A stretch of DNA of 64,000 bases from Chthoniobacterales bacterium (GCA_003244145.1 QHBM01000019.1:21426-85425), one strand, 5' to 3'; positions 17,375 to 26,306 are shown, numbered from the stretch's first letter. Translations and numbers: made by a program. The notes: generated by a model not told the origin, from the sequence alone.

Positions 17375-17935
17375 ATGGTCGCGTTCAAAGAAGAATTTCC
17401 TTACCTGCGTTGTGATTCGGGCCAGCTCTTCGAGTTCGACCAGGCGTGGCTCCACGCCGCGATCACGCGTGCCGCGAACGAGGCCGGCTATCCGAAATGG
17501 TGGCTGACCGATCACGTGACGGAAAGCATCGCGTTTTATTTGCGGTTGCGAAACGACGAGTCGGTGGTGCCGTTCGATCAACTTTCCCAAACCGTCCGCT
17601 ATGTCCTGAAGGTGATCGGTTACAAGGAGATCGTTCCGTATTTCGTGCCGTCGCCGCCGCCGGTTTCGTTTTCGCTTCTCGAAATCGCGCAAGAAGCGGG
17701 CGCGGGATATGAGCTGGCGTTTTTCGATGGGTTGGAGAAACGAATCAGCGCACTGGTGAGCGCTCGCGCCGACAGCCTGCACCTGTGCGATCTGCAAGCG
17801 TGCGTGAAGCATCTCCGCGGCGCGAAAACATGGACGCGGACCTGCGACGCCTTGCGCGAGGAAGTGATCTGTTTCGTGCGCGAGCGGCTGGCGTCAAATC
17901 CCGAGCTCGAAGATCTGCGCTGTTACATCCGCTGA
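17375..17935 (+). CDS. Unknown protein downstream of nrdR, 186 aa
   Basis: I recognise no characterised family. The protein is soluble and mainly helical, with aromatic-rich segments (GYPKWWLTDHVTESIAFYL; VIGYKEIVPYFVPSPPP). The segment TDHVTESIAFYLRL...VRYVLKVIGY superficially recalls the helical layout of ATP-cone domains, but I see no nucleotide-binding motif. Five bases separate it from nrdR and 25 from the HIT gene, so it probably belongs to a three-gene transcript. Confidence 0.6.
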   Translation: MVAFKEEFPYLRCDSGQLFEFDQAWLHAAITRAANEAGYPKWWLTDHVTESIAFYLRLRNDESVVPFDQLSQTVRYVLKVIGYKEIVPYFVPSPPPVSFSLLEIAQEAGAGYELAFFDGLEKRISALVSARADSLHLCDLQACVKHLRGAKTWTRTCDALREEVICFVRERLASNPELEDLRCYIR

Positions 17936-17960
17936 GCGCCGCGGTTGCGGCAGAGACGTT

Positions 17961-18299
17961 GTGACCATCTTCGAAAAGATCATCCGGCGCGAAATCCCGG
18001 CCGACATCGTTTGGGAAGACGAGGACGTGCTGGCTTTTCGCGATGTGAATCCGCAGGCGCCGGTGCACGTGTTGATCGTCCCGAAGCGCGTGGTGCCGAG
18101 ACTGGCGGAAACGACGGAGGCAGATCAAGCGCTGCTCGGGAAACTGCTGCTCGCTGCGCGTGCGGTGGCGGAGAAGCTGGATCTGGCGACGTCCGGTTAT
18201 CGCGTCGTGATCAACAGCGGCCCTGATGCGGGCGAAACCGTTCCGCACCTGCATGTGCATGTGCTCGGGAAGCGCCCGCTCGCCTGGCCGCCGGGCTAG
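17961..18299 (+). CDS. HIT-family (histidine triad) nucleotide-binding protein
   Basis: A 112-residue HINT-type protein that hydrolyses adenosine phosphoramidates or related AMP conjugates. The start motif TIFEKIIRREIPADIVWED and the triad HLHVHVLG near the C-terminus are both clear. The start is GTG at 17961; no nearer ATG fits the family N-terminus. It converges on the L,D-transpeptidase gene with 3 bases between stops. Confidence 0.93.
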   Translation: MTIFEKIIRREIPADIVWEDEDVLAFRDVNPQAPVHVLIVPKRVVPRLAETTEADQALLGKLLLAARAVAEKLDLATSGYRVVINSGPDAGETVPHLHVHVLGKRPLAWPPG

Positions 18300-18302
18300 G
18301 AT

Positions 18303-19136
18303 CTATCGAGCAGGAGTGGGGGAAGGCGTAGGCAAACGACCGGGAGCACGGGAACGAACGGGCGCGGGAGAACGAACAGGCGCCGGGGAATGAGAACGAA
18401 CAGGAACGGGAGCGGGAGACCGGATCGGGGCAGGAACAGTAGAGCGAACGGGAGCGAGACGAACCGGAGCAGGCGCAGTAGATCGAACGAGAATAGGCGC
18501 AGGAGGAATCGCGGCAGGCGCGGGAACCAGAGGGGGAACTGTAGCGGAGTGCATCACGGCTTCCTCCTTTACGACAACGGGAGTGCCAACTGGCGCTTCG
18601 TTGAAAAAGGTTTCCGCCATTCCCTGGGGCACACGGATGCAACCGTGGGACGCCGCGTAGGGCGGGACGTAACCCTGATGCATCGCGTAGCCGCCGCGGA
18701 AAAACATCGCGTACGGCATCCGTGCGCCGTCGTAATGCGAGCCCGGCGGTTTGCGGTCCTTGCGCTGGTCGATATTCGATTTCACGACGTTGCCGAAATC
18801 GTCCACGTAGTCGCCGAAAACAGTGGAGACATGAGTAGCGTCCTTCGACAACACTGTGTAGTGGCCGGGTGGCGTCCCGAAGCCGGCTTTGCCGGTCGAA
18901 ACGTTGGCTTCGCCGACGAGATGTTTGCCCTTGTAGAAATAGGCGTGCTGTTCCGAAATGCTGACGACGATTTTAGGCGAACCGGGAACGCCGTCGCCAT
19001 TCCAATAACCAGGCACCGGAGTGGGAGCGGGCACCACCGTCGTGGGCTTGGCCGGCGTTTCCATCTCCGCGCAACTGGCGAACATCGCGACCACGGCGAG
19101 AGCGAGCGCGCTTCGAAACAGGGAAAAGCTGGTCAT
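18303..19136 (-). CDS. L,D-transpeptidase (YkuD) lipoprotein with a Pro/Arg/Ser-rich tail
   Basis: A cell-wall enzyme family making 3-3 crosslinks or anchoring proteins to peptidoglycan. From the ATG at 19136 (the frame is open to 19184) the N-terminus is a lipoprotein signal ending MFASC. The YkuD domain follows, with catalytic AASHGCIRVP including the conserved His and Cys. Residues about 200-277 are a low-complexity tail built on repeats of PAPVRS/APVRSPAP. This tail is unusual for the family and, being basic and proline-rich, may contact peptidoglycan or lipopolysaccharide (inference). It is divergent from the small lipoprotein-like gene at 19301. Confidence 0.88.
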   Translation of the reverse strand: MTSFSLFRSALALAVVAMFASCAEMETPAKPTTVVPAPTPVPGYWNGDGVPGSPKIVVSISEQHAYFYKGKHLVGEANVSTGKAGFGTPPGHYTVLSKDATHVSTVFGDYVDDFGNVVKSNIDQRKDRKPPGSHYDGARMPYAMFFRGGYAMHQGYVPPYAASHGCIRVPQGMAETFFNEAPVGTPVVVKEEAVMHSATVPPLVPAPAAIPPAPILVRSTAPAPVRLAPVRSTVPAPIRSPAPVPVRSHSPAPVRSPAPVRSRAPGRLPTPSPTPAR

Positions 19137-19300
19137 GAAGATGCGCACAGTAATACCTCCCGTTGCCTCTTCAATACGAAACATTCAGGTGGCATTTGCA
19201 GGGATCCTTCGGCCGGTCCTTCTGGAAAATGCAGAGATCGCATTCGGTTATTCTTGCCCAGCGACGTAGTTCCTGATTCGCTCACCGGCGGAGGAACCCA

Positions 19301-19573
19301 TTGTCCATTATGCATCACCGCACAATTGCCATCTTAGCCATTTTGTTTTTCGCCTTTGGCGAGGGAGGCTGCGCGTCCAAATCGAACAAAGATTACGAGG
19401 AAGTGCTGATGCCTTTGCAAACCGGCAGCGTTCTGCACCGCCGAGTGTTGGTGCCCGCCGGGCCGAAAAAGAAGCCGAAGCAAACGAAGAAACACTCCAA
19501 ACCGGAAACGGAACCCGCGGAAAAAACTCCAGCCGAGGAAGAGAATACACCACCGCCCGAGCGCTTTCGCTAA
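19301..19573 (+). CDS. Small lipoprotein-like protein, 87-90 aa
   Basis: No family recognised. The N-terminus is hydrophobic (IAILAILFFAFGEGGCASKS) and looks like a lipoprotein signal with Cys near residue 24. The rest is Lys/Pro/Glu-rich (KKKPKQTKKHSKPETEPAEK). GAGG at 19291-19294 is spaced correctly for the TTG at 19301, while the ATG at 19310 lies too far from it, so TTG may be the start. It may be a periplasmic spacer protein. Confidence 0.55.
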   Translation: MSIMHHRTIAILAILFFAFGEGGCASKSNKDYEEVLMPLQTGSVLHRRVLVPAGPKKKPKQTKKHSKPETEPAEKTPAEEENTPPPERFR

Positions 19574-19713
19574 GCCGGGCTCCAGACTGTTGGGGGCCGG
19601 GGAGCGGAAGTGAGATTCGCGCGAATTTTCTTGCTCGGTTCCCGCAGAAATCTCAACAATCTGCTTTCAACGATCTAAAAGCGGTCCGCGAATTCGAACC
19701 CCAACCTCCTCCC

Positions 19714-20319
19714 ATGACTATTACCGACCATTTTCTCGATGATGTGAACCAGGACCTGTTGCCCGCCACGAGGCCGATGGATGTTCGACGCGCTCTAGTG
19801 ATTCACTTCACCGGTGGGGCAACCGGGGCCAGCAGCATCGAATCAATGCGAGATAATCATTTGTCGGCGCATGTGATGATCGAGCGTGACGGAACCGTGA
19901 CGCAATGCGTCGCGTTCAATCGCGTAGCCAGCCACGCCGGGGTCAGCCGTTGGCGCGATCCCAACACCGGGAACCTCTTCGACGGGTTAAATGCGTGCAG
20001 CATCGGAATCGAGATCGCGAATGCCGGCAACGACGAAGGGGCCTTGAAGTGGGCGCGCCGGCAGCCGGGCTTTGCCTCGATCAGGGCTCGACATCGTAAG
20101 GGCGGTCCGGAGCAGGAATGGGAAAGTTATCCGGAGGCGCAGCGAGCGGGGGTGTTCGAGATCGCGCAGGTCCTGGTCGAGACCTACCATTTGGATGACA
20201 TCACTGGACACGATTGCATCGCGCCCGAGCGGAAGGACGATCCCGGTCCGGCGTTTCCGATGCTCGAGCTGCGTGAAGCCTGTGGCTTTTCCGGTTTGCC
20301 GGTGGTGCATAATCGTTAG
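19714..20319 (+). CDS. N-acetylmuramoyl-L-alanine amidase, AmpD type
   Basis: A 201-residue Amidase_2 protein that cleaves the MurNAc-L-Ala bond. Zinc-ligand regions are visible: VIHFTGG near residue 32 and the C-terminal GHDCIAPERKDDPGP, which matches the AmpD H-x(8-9)-K/R-x-DPGP block. The central strand LSAHVMIERDGTV is typical. No signal peptide is seen, suggesting a cytoplasmic recycling amidase. The neighbourhood includes an L,D-transpeptidase, giving a small wall-metabolism group. Confidence 0.9.
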   Translation: MTITDHFLDDVNQDLLPATRPMDVRRALVIHFTGGATGASSIESMRDNHLSAHVMIERDGTVTQCVAFNRVASHAGVSRWRDPNTGNLFDGLNACSIGIEIANAGNDEGALKWARRQPGFASIRARHRKGGPEQEWESYPEAQRAGVFEIAQVLVETYHLDDITGHDCIAPERKDDPGPAFPMLELREACGFSGLPVVHNR

Positions 20320-20342
20320 CCGGCGCTGAGGGATTGGGATCT

Positions 20343-20430
20343 CGGTGAGGGAGGGATTCGAACCCTCGGTACCCTTTTGGAGTACGGCGCTTTAGCAAAG
20401 CGCTGCTTTCGACCACTCAGCCACCTCACC
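20343..20430 (-). tRNA. tRNA-Ser (anticodon GCT)
   Basis: The minus strand folds as a class II tRNA. The 7-bp acceptor stem is GGTGAGG/CCTCACC, the anticodon arm is GCGCT-TTGCTAA-AGCGC, there is a long variable arm, and the T arm contains GGTTCGAATCC. The discriminator base is G, as in serine tRNAs. CCA is not encoded. Confidence 0.95.
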
Positions 20431-20515
20431 AACAGATTGCGAGAATATGGGGTTGGCGGATACTCGTCAACCTGCCACGCCCAACGAGCGCCGCCGGAAA
20501 AAAAGGAAACCGATC

Positions 20516-21697
20516 GTGATTACCGAAGAGAAAGCTCTCGCGCATATTCTCGAAAGCGTGGCGCCCTTGCCTTCACGTTCGGTGCCATTAGCTCAAGCGC
20601 GCGAGCAGTTCGCCGCGAGGGATGTTTTCGCGCGGCTCGCGCTTCCGGTTTTCGACAACTCCGCCATGGATGGTTATGCCGTCGTGGCAAAAGCTTGCGC
20701 GGCCGGAAAAAGCCAGCGCGTCATCGGCGAACAACCCGCGGGAGCCGACCGAAAGCTGCGAATCGCGCCGGGCGAAGCGGTCCGAATCTTCACAGGGGCA
20801 CCGATGCCGGCCGGTGCCGACGCAGTCGTGATGCAAGAGGAGGTGCGATGCGAAGGCCCGGAAATTTTCGTCGAAACGAAAGTTGAGCCGGGAGATTTCA
20901 TTCGGCGGCGCGGTTCGGATTTGAGCGAGGGTCAGAGAATTCTTGCGAGCGGTGAGCGAATTCGGCCGCAAACGCTGGCGCTTCTGGCCGCGCAAGGATT
21001 TGCGGAAGTGGAAGTGGGAGGCGCGGTCCGCGCCGCGATCATTGTTACGGGCGACGAATTGATTCCGCCGGGCGGAGCGCTCGAGACAGGTCAAATCTTC
21101 GAGAGCAATTCGATTCTCGCGCGGGCCCTCTTCGAAAAATGCGGAGTTTCGGTTGCCCAGGTTGAGCATTGTGCGGATGAGGCGAGTTCGATTGAGGCGG
21201 CGCTGCGACGAAGTTTCGCGTGCGACGTTCTCGTCGTCATCGGCGGCGTCTCGGTCGGGGCACGTGATCTGGTGAAATCTGCCTTGAATTCGGTGGGCGC
21301 GCAGACAGACCTCTGGCGTGTCTCGGTGAAACCGGGCAAACCGTTCCTGTTCGGGCGCGCCGGCGCCTGTGCGATTTTTGGATTACCGGGAAATCCAGTC
21401 TCGGCCTTTGTCACGTTTCTGCTTTTCGTGCGGCCGGCAGTTCTGCAACTGATGGGCGCGCATCGGGATGAACTTTCGCTGCCGAGGATCGACGCGACGC
21501 TGACGGAAGAAGTGCGAAATAAAGGCGACCGCCCCCATTACGTCCGCGGCCGCGTGCTCCACGGGAAATTCACCGTAGTCGGGCGCCAGGAGTCTCACGC
21601 GCTTTATGGTTTGAGCCGCGCGAATGCTCTTTTGCGTGTGCCGCCGGGAGAAGTTTTTCGACGCGAAACCGTGGTGCCCGTCCTGTCGCTCGATTGA
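20516..21697 (+). CDS. moeA: Molybdopterin molybdotransferase MoeA
   Basis: Inserts molybdate into adenylylated molybdopterin. Signatures are PVFDNSAMDGYAV near residue 45, the GAPMPAGADAVVMQEE loop, TGDEL, a GGVSVGARD block and PGKPFLFG...GLPGNPVSAFVTF. A GTG at 20516 preceded by AAGGA gives the family-typical N-terminus VITEEKALAHILESV. An upstream ATG (20447) would add 23 basic residues without a ribosome-binding site, only 16 bases from the tRNA. No other molybdenum-cofactor gene is in the window. Confidence 0.93.
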   Translation: MITEEKALAHILESVAPLPSRSVPLAQAREQFAARDVFARLALPVFDNSAMDGYAVVAKACAAGKSQRVIGEQPAGADRKLRIAPGEAVRIFTGAPMPAGADAVVMQEEVRCEGPEIFVETKVEPGDFIRRRGSDLSEGQRILASGERIRPQTLALLAAQGFAEVEVGGAVRAAIIVTGDELIPPGGALETGQIFESNSILARALFEKCGVSVAQVEHCADEASSIEAALRRSFACDVLVVIGGVSVGARDLVKSALNSVGAQTDLWRVSVKPGKPFLFGRAGACAIFGLPGNPVSAFVTFLLFVRPAVLQLMGAHRDELSLPRIDATLTEEVRNKGDRPHYVRGRVLHGKFTVVGRQESHALYGLSRANALLRVPPGEVFRRETVVPVLSLD

Positions 21698-21720
21698 TCG
21701 CGCTTTCTCGCGGCGCGCGT

Positions 21721-21766
21721 TTGACACACCCCGCGAGCATTTTAGCTTATGCGGTTTGAAAACCGC
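21721..21766 (+). promoter_or_regulatory. Possible promoter with palindromic operator for the MarR gene
   Basis: A perfect TTGACA (-35) at 21721-21726 is followed, about 18 bases on, by a weak -10-like GCTTAT. A palindrome, GCGGTTT-ga-AAACCGC, sits at 21751-21766. The position fits autoregulation by the downstream MarR protein. However, similar hairpins end the window at 63949-64000, so it may be a dispersed repeat. Confidence 0.35.
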
Positions 21767-22304
21767 CGCCGCCACCCAAATCTCCTCGAACGGGACCGCC
21801 CAGTTCCGCGCTGATGCCGAACGGCTTTCTCACATCATCCTGGAGATGCAACGTTGTTTCGTGCTGCATCTTTGCAAGGAGCTGGCGCCGGGCAACGTCT
21901 CGTTCCCGCAATTTTTTCTTCTAGCGGCGCTCGATCACAAGGAAGTCCTGACCATGTCGGAGATCGCGCGCAAGATGGGCCACACCACCGCGGCGGCGAG
22001 CGGACTGGTGGCGCGATTGGAAAATCTCAATTACGTCGTGCGGTCGAGCGCGCGTGAAGATCGGCGCAAGGTCATGGTTTGTATCACGGAAAAAGGCACG
22101 GCGCTGGTTCGGCGCATTCGCGAAGAAATGGTCGGCAACCTGATGAAGGTGATGGCCCACCTCACTCCCGCGGAGCAAAAGGCGTGGCTCCAGATCTACA
22201 CGAAAATCCACGACTACTGCCAGACGAACGACGATCCGCCGTTGCGCAGCAAATCTCGGCGCGACCTGCTCACCTCGCGGCGTTTCGAAAATGGAACGCG
22301 CTGA
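21753..22304 (+). CDS. MarR-family transcriptional regulator
   Basis: A winged-helix regulator. The first helix is FRADAERLSHIILEMQRCF. The helix-turn-helix is LTMSEIARKMGHTTAAASGLVARLE, and the wing is VRSSAREDRRKVMVCITEKG. The start is unclear: the frame is open from 21624, a TTG at 21753 keeps the whole first helix, and the only later ATG (21846) would cut into it. It lies 191 bases upstream of a TolC gene on the same strand, a common pairing where the regulator controls efflux. Confidence 0.85.
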   Translation, partial: GLKTAAATQISSNGTAQFRADAERLSHIILEMQRCFVLHLCKELAPGNVSFPQFFLLAALDHKEVLTMSEIARKMGHTTAAASGLVARLENLNYVVRSSAREDRRKVMVCITEKGTALVRRIREEMVGNLMKVMAHLTPAEQKAWLQIYTKIHDYCQTNDDPPLRSKSRRDLLTSRRFENGTR

Positions 22305-22495
22305 TCCCGAACGCGGGAAGGATCGGGCGCGCGAACAATTAACCCAAATATTTTAAGCAGCTATTCGACAGCAGTTTAAGTTATGGATCGAGGATGCGGC
22401 ACGGGCCTTGCATAGCACTCAGCGCTAAAGCTTCTCGATCTTCGCTCCCTGGTCGATCATCATCTGTTTTACAGCCACTCTGCGTCCTTCTTTCC

Positions 22496-24094
22496 ATGCG
22501 AAAAGTTTCTTCTTACGTCCTGATTGTTGCCGCGATCCTCGCGTTCTTACCGCCGCCTCATTTTGTTTTCGCGGGAACTGATACCAACGTCGAACTCTAT
22601 GGGGCCATTCCGCGTTTTACCCTCAACCAGGCGATTCTGACCGCGCTTCAAAGAAACACGGACATTCTGAGAGCGCGGCAGGAGATCGAGCGAACCAAAG
22701 GCCTTTATATTCAGATGCGGGCCGAGGCGTTGCCGCAGATTGCGATGACCGGAACATTTCAGGACATCGATCCGCACTTGCAAGTGAATCACGGGGCACC
22801 GAGCGAAGCGGGCGGGACGCCGACACCCACGCCCACCGCAACCCCGATCGGCGGCACCGGTTCCAGCTTCAGTAATTTTGGTACCGTCGAGCGCTCTTAT
22901 AATGTTCGCATCCAGGCGACCCAGGTGATCTTCGCGGGAGGCCGGATCATCTCGCAAATTCGCGCGGCCGATTTCACCCGCGACAGCAGCTATTACGCAT
23001 TTCGGAATGCGATCGACCAGATCGTGTCCACGGTGCGCCAGCAGTTTTACCTGATTTTGCTGGACCGCGCGCTCGTCGGTGTGCAGCAGGAGTCGATCAA
23101 GCTTTTGAAAAGCCAGTTGCAGGACCAGCAGAATCGGTTTGATGCGGGAACCGTCCCGCGCTTTAACGTCCTCCAGGCGCAAGTGGCGCTTTCGAATCAA
23201 TATCCGCTGCTTATCGGCGCGCAGAATAATTACCGCATCGCCCAACTGCAGCTCGCGAAAACGCTGGGGCTCGATTTCAATCCAAATCGCGGTGACGCGG
23301 CGCCGCTGGAGGCGATCGGCGAATTGCAATATCAACCGCGGCACATGCTGCTGGCCAGGGCGATCGAGCTGGCCAAGGAACGGCGGCCATTCTTGAAACA
23401 ACAGAAGGCAATCGTGTTGAGCAACGCCGAGCAGGTGCGCGTGGCCCGTTCCGGATATTTCCCGCAGATCAGCGCCTCGGGCGGAACCGAAGCGCGCAGT
23501 TCGGCCTTCAGCGATAATCCGCGCGATGTCAGCACCGGCTATATTTTTGGCGCGACAGGCAACTGGGCAATCTGGGATTGGGGCCTGACCTACGGACAGG
23601 TAAAACAGGCACGCGCCCTCCTGGAGGAATCGAAGATCACCCTCGATGACGCCGGCCGGCAGGTTGAACTCGAGGTGCAGCAACAGGATTCAAACTTGAA
23701 GCAAAGCGCCGAGCTCGTGAAAGCCACGGAACAAAGCGTGGGACAAGCCGAAGAAGCTCTGCGCCTGGCTAGCGCGCGGTTGAGTGCTGGCGCGGGGACG
23801 CAGCTGGAAGTTCTGGATTCCCGCGTTCAGGTCACTCAGGCGCAATCGAACCGGCTCCAAGCGCTCTACAATTATAATGCCGCTCTTGCGGAATTCGATC
23901 GTGTCACTGCCACCGAGGTCATCTACTCGAACGAGCTCGACGAGGTCAACACGCGGAACAAGCTGAGAACTGATGCGCGTCCGACACCGGCGCCGAAGCC
24001 GAGTCCGCTGGAGTTGAACCACGCTGGCAACCGACAACCGGCTCAGGTCCAGACCCGGACGACAACGACACGCACGACCCGCTCCGCTAAGTGA
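22496..24094 (+). CDS. TolC-family outer-membrane channel protein
   Basis: 532 residues from the ATG at 22496, which opens a clean signal peptide (RKVSSYVLIVAAILAFL...VFAG). Two OEP repeats with long coiled-coil helices follow (FTLNQAILTALQRNTDILRARQ; YQPRHMLLARAIELAKERRP), as in trimeric outer-membrane efflux ducts. A Thr/Pro stretch (GTPTPTPTATP) interrupts the first repeat and the C-terminus is Thr/Arg-rich. No periplasmic adaptor or inner-membrane pump lies nearby, so the partners must be elsewhere. Its stop overlaps the pgeF start (GTGA). Confidence 0.9.
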   Translation: MRKVSSYVLIVAAILAFLPPPHFVFAGTDTNVELYGAIPRFTLNQAILTALQRNTDILRARQEIERTKGLYIQMRAEALPQIAMTGTFQDIDPHLQVNHGAPSEAGGTPTPTPTATPIGGTGSSFSNFGTVERSYNVRIQATQVIFAGGRIISQIRAADFTRDSSYYAFRNAIDQIVSTVRQQFYLILLDRALVGVQQESIKLLKSQLQDQQNRFDAGTVPRFNVLQAQVALSNQYPLLIGAQNNYRIAQLQLAKTLGLDFNPNRGDAAPLEAIGELQYQPRHMLLARAIELAKERRPFLKQQKAIVLSNAEQVRVARSGYFPQISASGGTEARSSAFSDNPRDVSTGYIFGATGNWAIWDWGLTYGQVKQARALLEESKITLDDAGRQVELEVQQQDSNLKQSAELVKATEQSVGQAEEALRLASARLSAGAGTQLEVLDSRVQVTQAQSNRLQALYNYNAALAEFDRVTATEVIYSNELDEVNTRNKLRTDARPTPAPKPSPLELNHAGNRQPAQVQTRTTTTRTTRSAK

Positions 24095-24756
24095 GCGCAG
24101 CTCAGCCTCCGGCTGAACAATTCGCGGCCCTAGGCGCTCTGGCCGGAGTCGTTCACGGTTTTACGACGCGCGTTTCCGACATCGACGTGGCGCATGACAA
24201 GGCGGAGGTCCTGGCGCGGCTCGATCATGTTCATCGGGAAGTGCGAAACGCCTATGGGGTCGGTGACCGACCGCTCATCACCGCGGAACAGATTCACGGA
24301 AACCGCATTGGCGTTTTGGATCGAGCGGGCGAACACAACGAATGTTTCGCCGGCTGTGACGGGCTGATCACGAACCGGGCCGGTGTTTGCCTCGGCATTT
24401 ACGTCGCTGATTGCTGCGCGGTTTATTTGGTCGATCCCGTTCGCCACGCGATCGGCCTGGTCCATTCCGGCAAGAAGGGCACCGAACTGGGCATCGCGAG
24501 GAACGCGATCCAATCGATGACGAAACAATTCGGATCGCGCGCCGAAGATTTGGTCGTGCAGCTCGGTCCATGCATTCGGCCACCGCATTATGAAATCGAT
24601 TTCGCGGCGGAGATTGTGCGGCAATGCCGGGACCTGGGCGTCATCGCCGTCAACGATTCCAACGTCTGCACCGCGTGCGATCTGACGCGCTATTATTCCT
24701 ATCGCGCTGAAAAGGGCCGGACCGGACGGATGCTCGCGTTCCTGGCGCTCGCCTGA
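24091..24756 (+). CDS. pgeF: PgeF/YfiH-family multicopper-oxidase-like protein
   Basis: Members act as purine nucleoside phosphorylase/adenosine deaminase in vitro and edit peptidoglycan precursors in E. coli. It is 221 residues. Metal-site residues are visible in AEQIHGNRI (His), ADCCAVYLVDP (Cys) and LVHSGKKGT (His). The last differs from the usual HAGWRG, so the WRG part of the signature is replaced. The start is GTG overlapping the TolC stop by 4 bases. Its stop abuts the lpxA stop on the other strand with no base between. Confidence 0.85.
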   Translation: MSAAQPPAEQFAALGALAGVVHGFTTRVSDIDVAHDKAEVLARLDHVHREVRNAYGVGDRPLITAEQIHGNRIGVLDRAGEHNECFAGCDGLITNRAGVCLGIYVADCCAVYLVDPVRHAIGLVHSGKKGTELGIARNAIQSMTKQFGSRAEDLVVQLGPCIRPPHYEIDFAAEIVRQCRDLGVIAVNDSNVCTACDLTRYYSYRAEKGRTGRMLAFLALA

Positions 24757-25542
24757 CTAGTCTTCCGCCGCGTCACCGCCGTAGCCCACGATTCCGCGCT
24801 TTCCCGCGTTCGCGACGAAATCGAAAAACTCCCGGCCGACCGGACCGAATTCCATCTCGGCGGCTTTTTCCACCGCCTGCTTCGTATTGAGTCCGCTTCG
24901 ATACAGCAGCTTGAACGCGCGCTTGATTTCATCGCGCTCCGCCGCGCTGAAATCGGCCCGGCGCAAACCCACGATGTTCATGCCGTAAACCTGGTTCTTC
25001 GCCGCGCCGAGAAAAGGCGGCAGATTTTTGGTGAACCGGCCCTCCGCCATAACCAGGCGCCCCATTCGGATCCCTTGATGGAAACGCGACCCGCCTCCGA
25101 TGAAGGCACGATCGTCGATTCGAACATACCCGCCGAGCAGGCAATCATTCGCGATCACCACGCGGTTTCCGAGCGTGCAATTGTGGCCGAGGTGCGTGCC
25201 GACCATGAGGAAATTGCCATCGCCTAAAATCGTCGCGCTGCCTTCGGTGCTGCCACGATGAATGGTGCAGTATTCGCGGATGACATTGCCCTCGCCGATC
25301 TCAACCGCGCTTTTCGTTTGTGAATCGAAAGTCAAATCCTGCGGCGCAGCTCCGATGATCGCACCGTGGCCAATAAAATTTCCCGCGCCCATCTTCACTG
25401 ATTCCTCGATCACGACATGCGCCTGGATCACGCACTTCTCTGCGATCACCGCGCCGGAGCTGAGGACCGAGTAGGGACCAATTTCCACGTCCGCGCCGAT
25501 CTGCGCGCCCTCCTCGATAATGGCGGTTTTATGAATTTTCAT
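24757..25542 (-). CDS. lpxA: UDP-N-acetylglucosamine acyltransferase LpxA
   Basis: First step of lipid A synthesis: moves 3-hydroxyacyl from ACP to UDP-GlcNAc. It is 261 residues. The left-handed beta-helix of hexapeptide repeats covers residues 1-190. The catalytic histidine is likely H120 in VGTHLGHNCTLGN, and GNxIREYCTIHRGS is a family hallmark. A C-terminal helical region follows. Its presence shows the organism makes lipid A. It overlaps radC by 4 bases, the last gene pair of a minus-strand run. Confidence 0.95.
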   Translation of the reverse strand: MKIHKTAIIEEGAQIGADVEIGPYSVLSSGAVIAEKCVIQAHVVIEESVKMGAGNFIGHGAIIGAAPQDLTFDSQTKSAVEIGEGNVIREYCTIHRGSTEGSATILGDGNFLMVGTHLGHNCTLGNRVVIANDCLLGGYVRIDDRAFIGGGSRFHQGIRMGRLVMAEGRFTKNLPPFLGAAKNQVYGMNIVGLRRADFSAAERDEIKRAFKLLYRSGLNTKQAVEKAAEMEFGPVGREFFDFVANAGKRGIVGYGGDAAED

Positions 25543-26264
25543 AGGACGCCCGCCTCCTTAAAGCTGAAGTAGGGCAATCGCCCCTCGGCCGGCGCGCCGA
25601 TAATAATGTGATCCAGCAACTTGATCTGCAACAGCTCGGCGGCTTCTACCAAACGTCTCGTTAGGCTGTGATCGGATTGGCTGGGGGAGGGGTCGCCGGA
25701 GGGATGGTTGTGCACCACGATCACGGCGTAGGCGGAGGAAATCACGGCCGGCCGGAAGACGTCGCGCGGATGCGCGATGCTTTCGTTTACGCTCCCGAGT
25801 GAAACTTCCTCCATGCGCAGCAAATGATAGCGGGTGTCGAGCAGGATGACGCGTAAAGATTCCTTGTGGAGCGCGCGCATTTCCGCGGCGACCAGATCGT
25901 GCACGAGTTCGGGCGAATCGAGTTTCTGCCGCGACAAGCGCTCGTTCGCGAGACGCTGACCGAGACCGAAGGCGGCGACGAGTTGAATTGCTTTCGCTTC
26001 GCCGATGCCACGAATCGACTCGATTTCTTTCACGGTGCATCGGCTCAAGCCCGAGAGAGAACCATATCGTTCCAGCAATTGGCGAGCGACATCGATTGCG
26101 TTGGCGCCGGGCAAACCCGTTCGCAACAGGATGGCGATCAATTCCGGATCGGTCAGAGCAGCCGCGCCGCGGGCCAAAAGTTTTTCGCGCGGCCGCTCAT
26201 CCTGCGGCATTTCGCGGATTTTTATTGGGGGAGCGGCGTGCGTGCCGCGATTGCTGGCTTTCAT
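25539..26264 (-). CDS. radC: RadC-family JAB-domain protein
   Basis: An N-terminal UPF0758 helical domain (DERPREKLLARGAAALTDPE; GIGEAKAIQL helix-hairpin-helix) is followed by the JAMM metalloprotease-like domain. That domain has the zinc motif HNHPSGDPSPSQSD and upstream Glu in EEVSLGSVNES. Despite the name its biological role is unsettled. I prefer the ATG at 26264; the frame extends to 26300, but those codons derive from a hairpin-like GCGAC...GTCGC segment. It overlaps lpxA by 4 bases. Confidence 0.92.
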   Translation of the reverse strand: MKASNRGTHAAPPIKIREMPQDERPREKLLARGAAALTDPELIAILLRTGLPGANAIDVARQLLERYGSLSGLSRCTVKEIESIRGIGEAKAIQLVAAFGLGQRLANERLSRQKLDSPELVHDLVAAEMRALHKESLRVILLDTRYHLLRMEEVSLGSVNESIAHPRDVFRPAVISSAYAVIVVHNHPSGDPSPSQSDHSLTRRLVEAAELLQIKLLDHIIIGAPAEGRLPYFSFKEAGVL

Positions 26265-26306
26265 CGGCGCCAAGTCGCGACGCAGAGGTCGCTCCCACAT
26301 TCCAGA

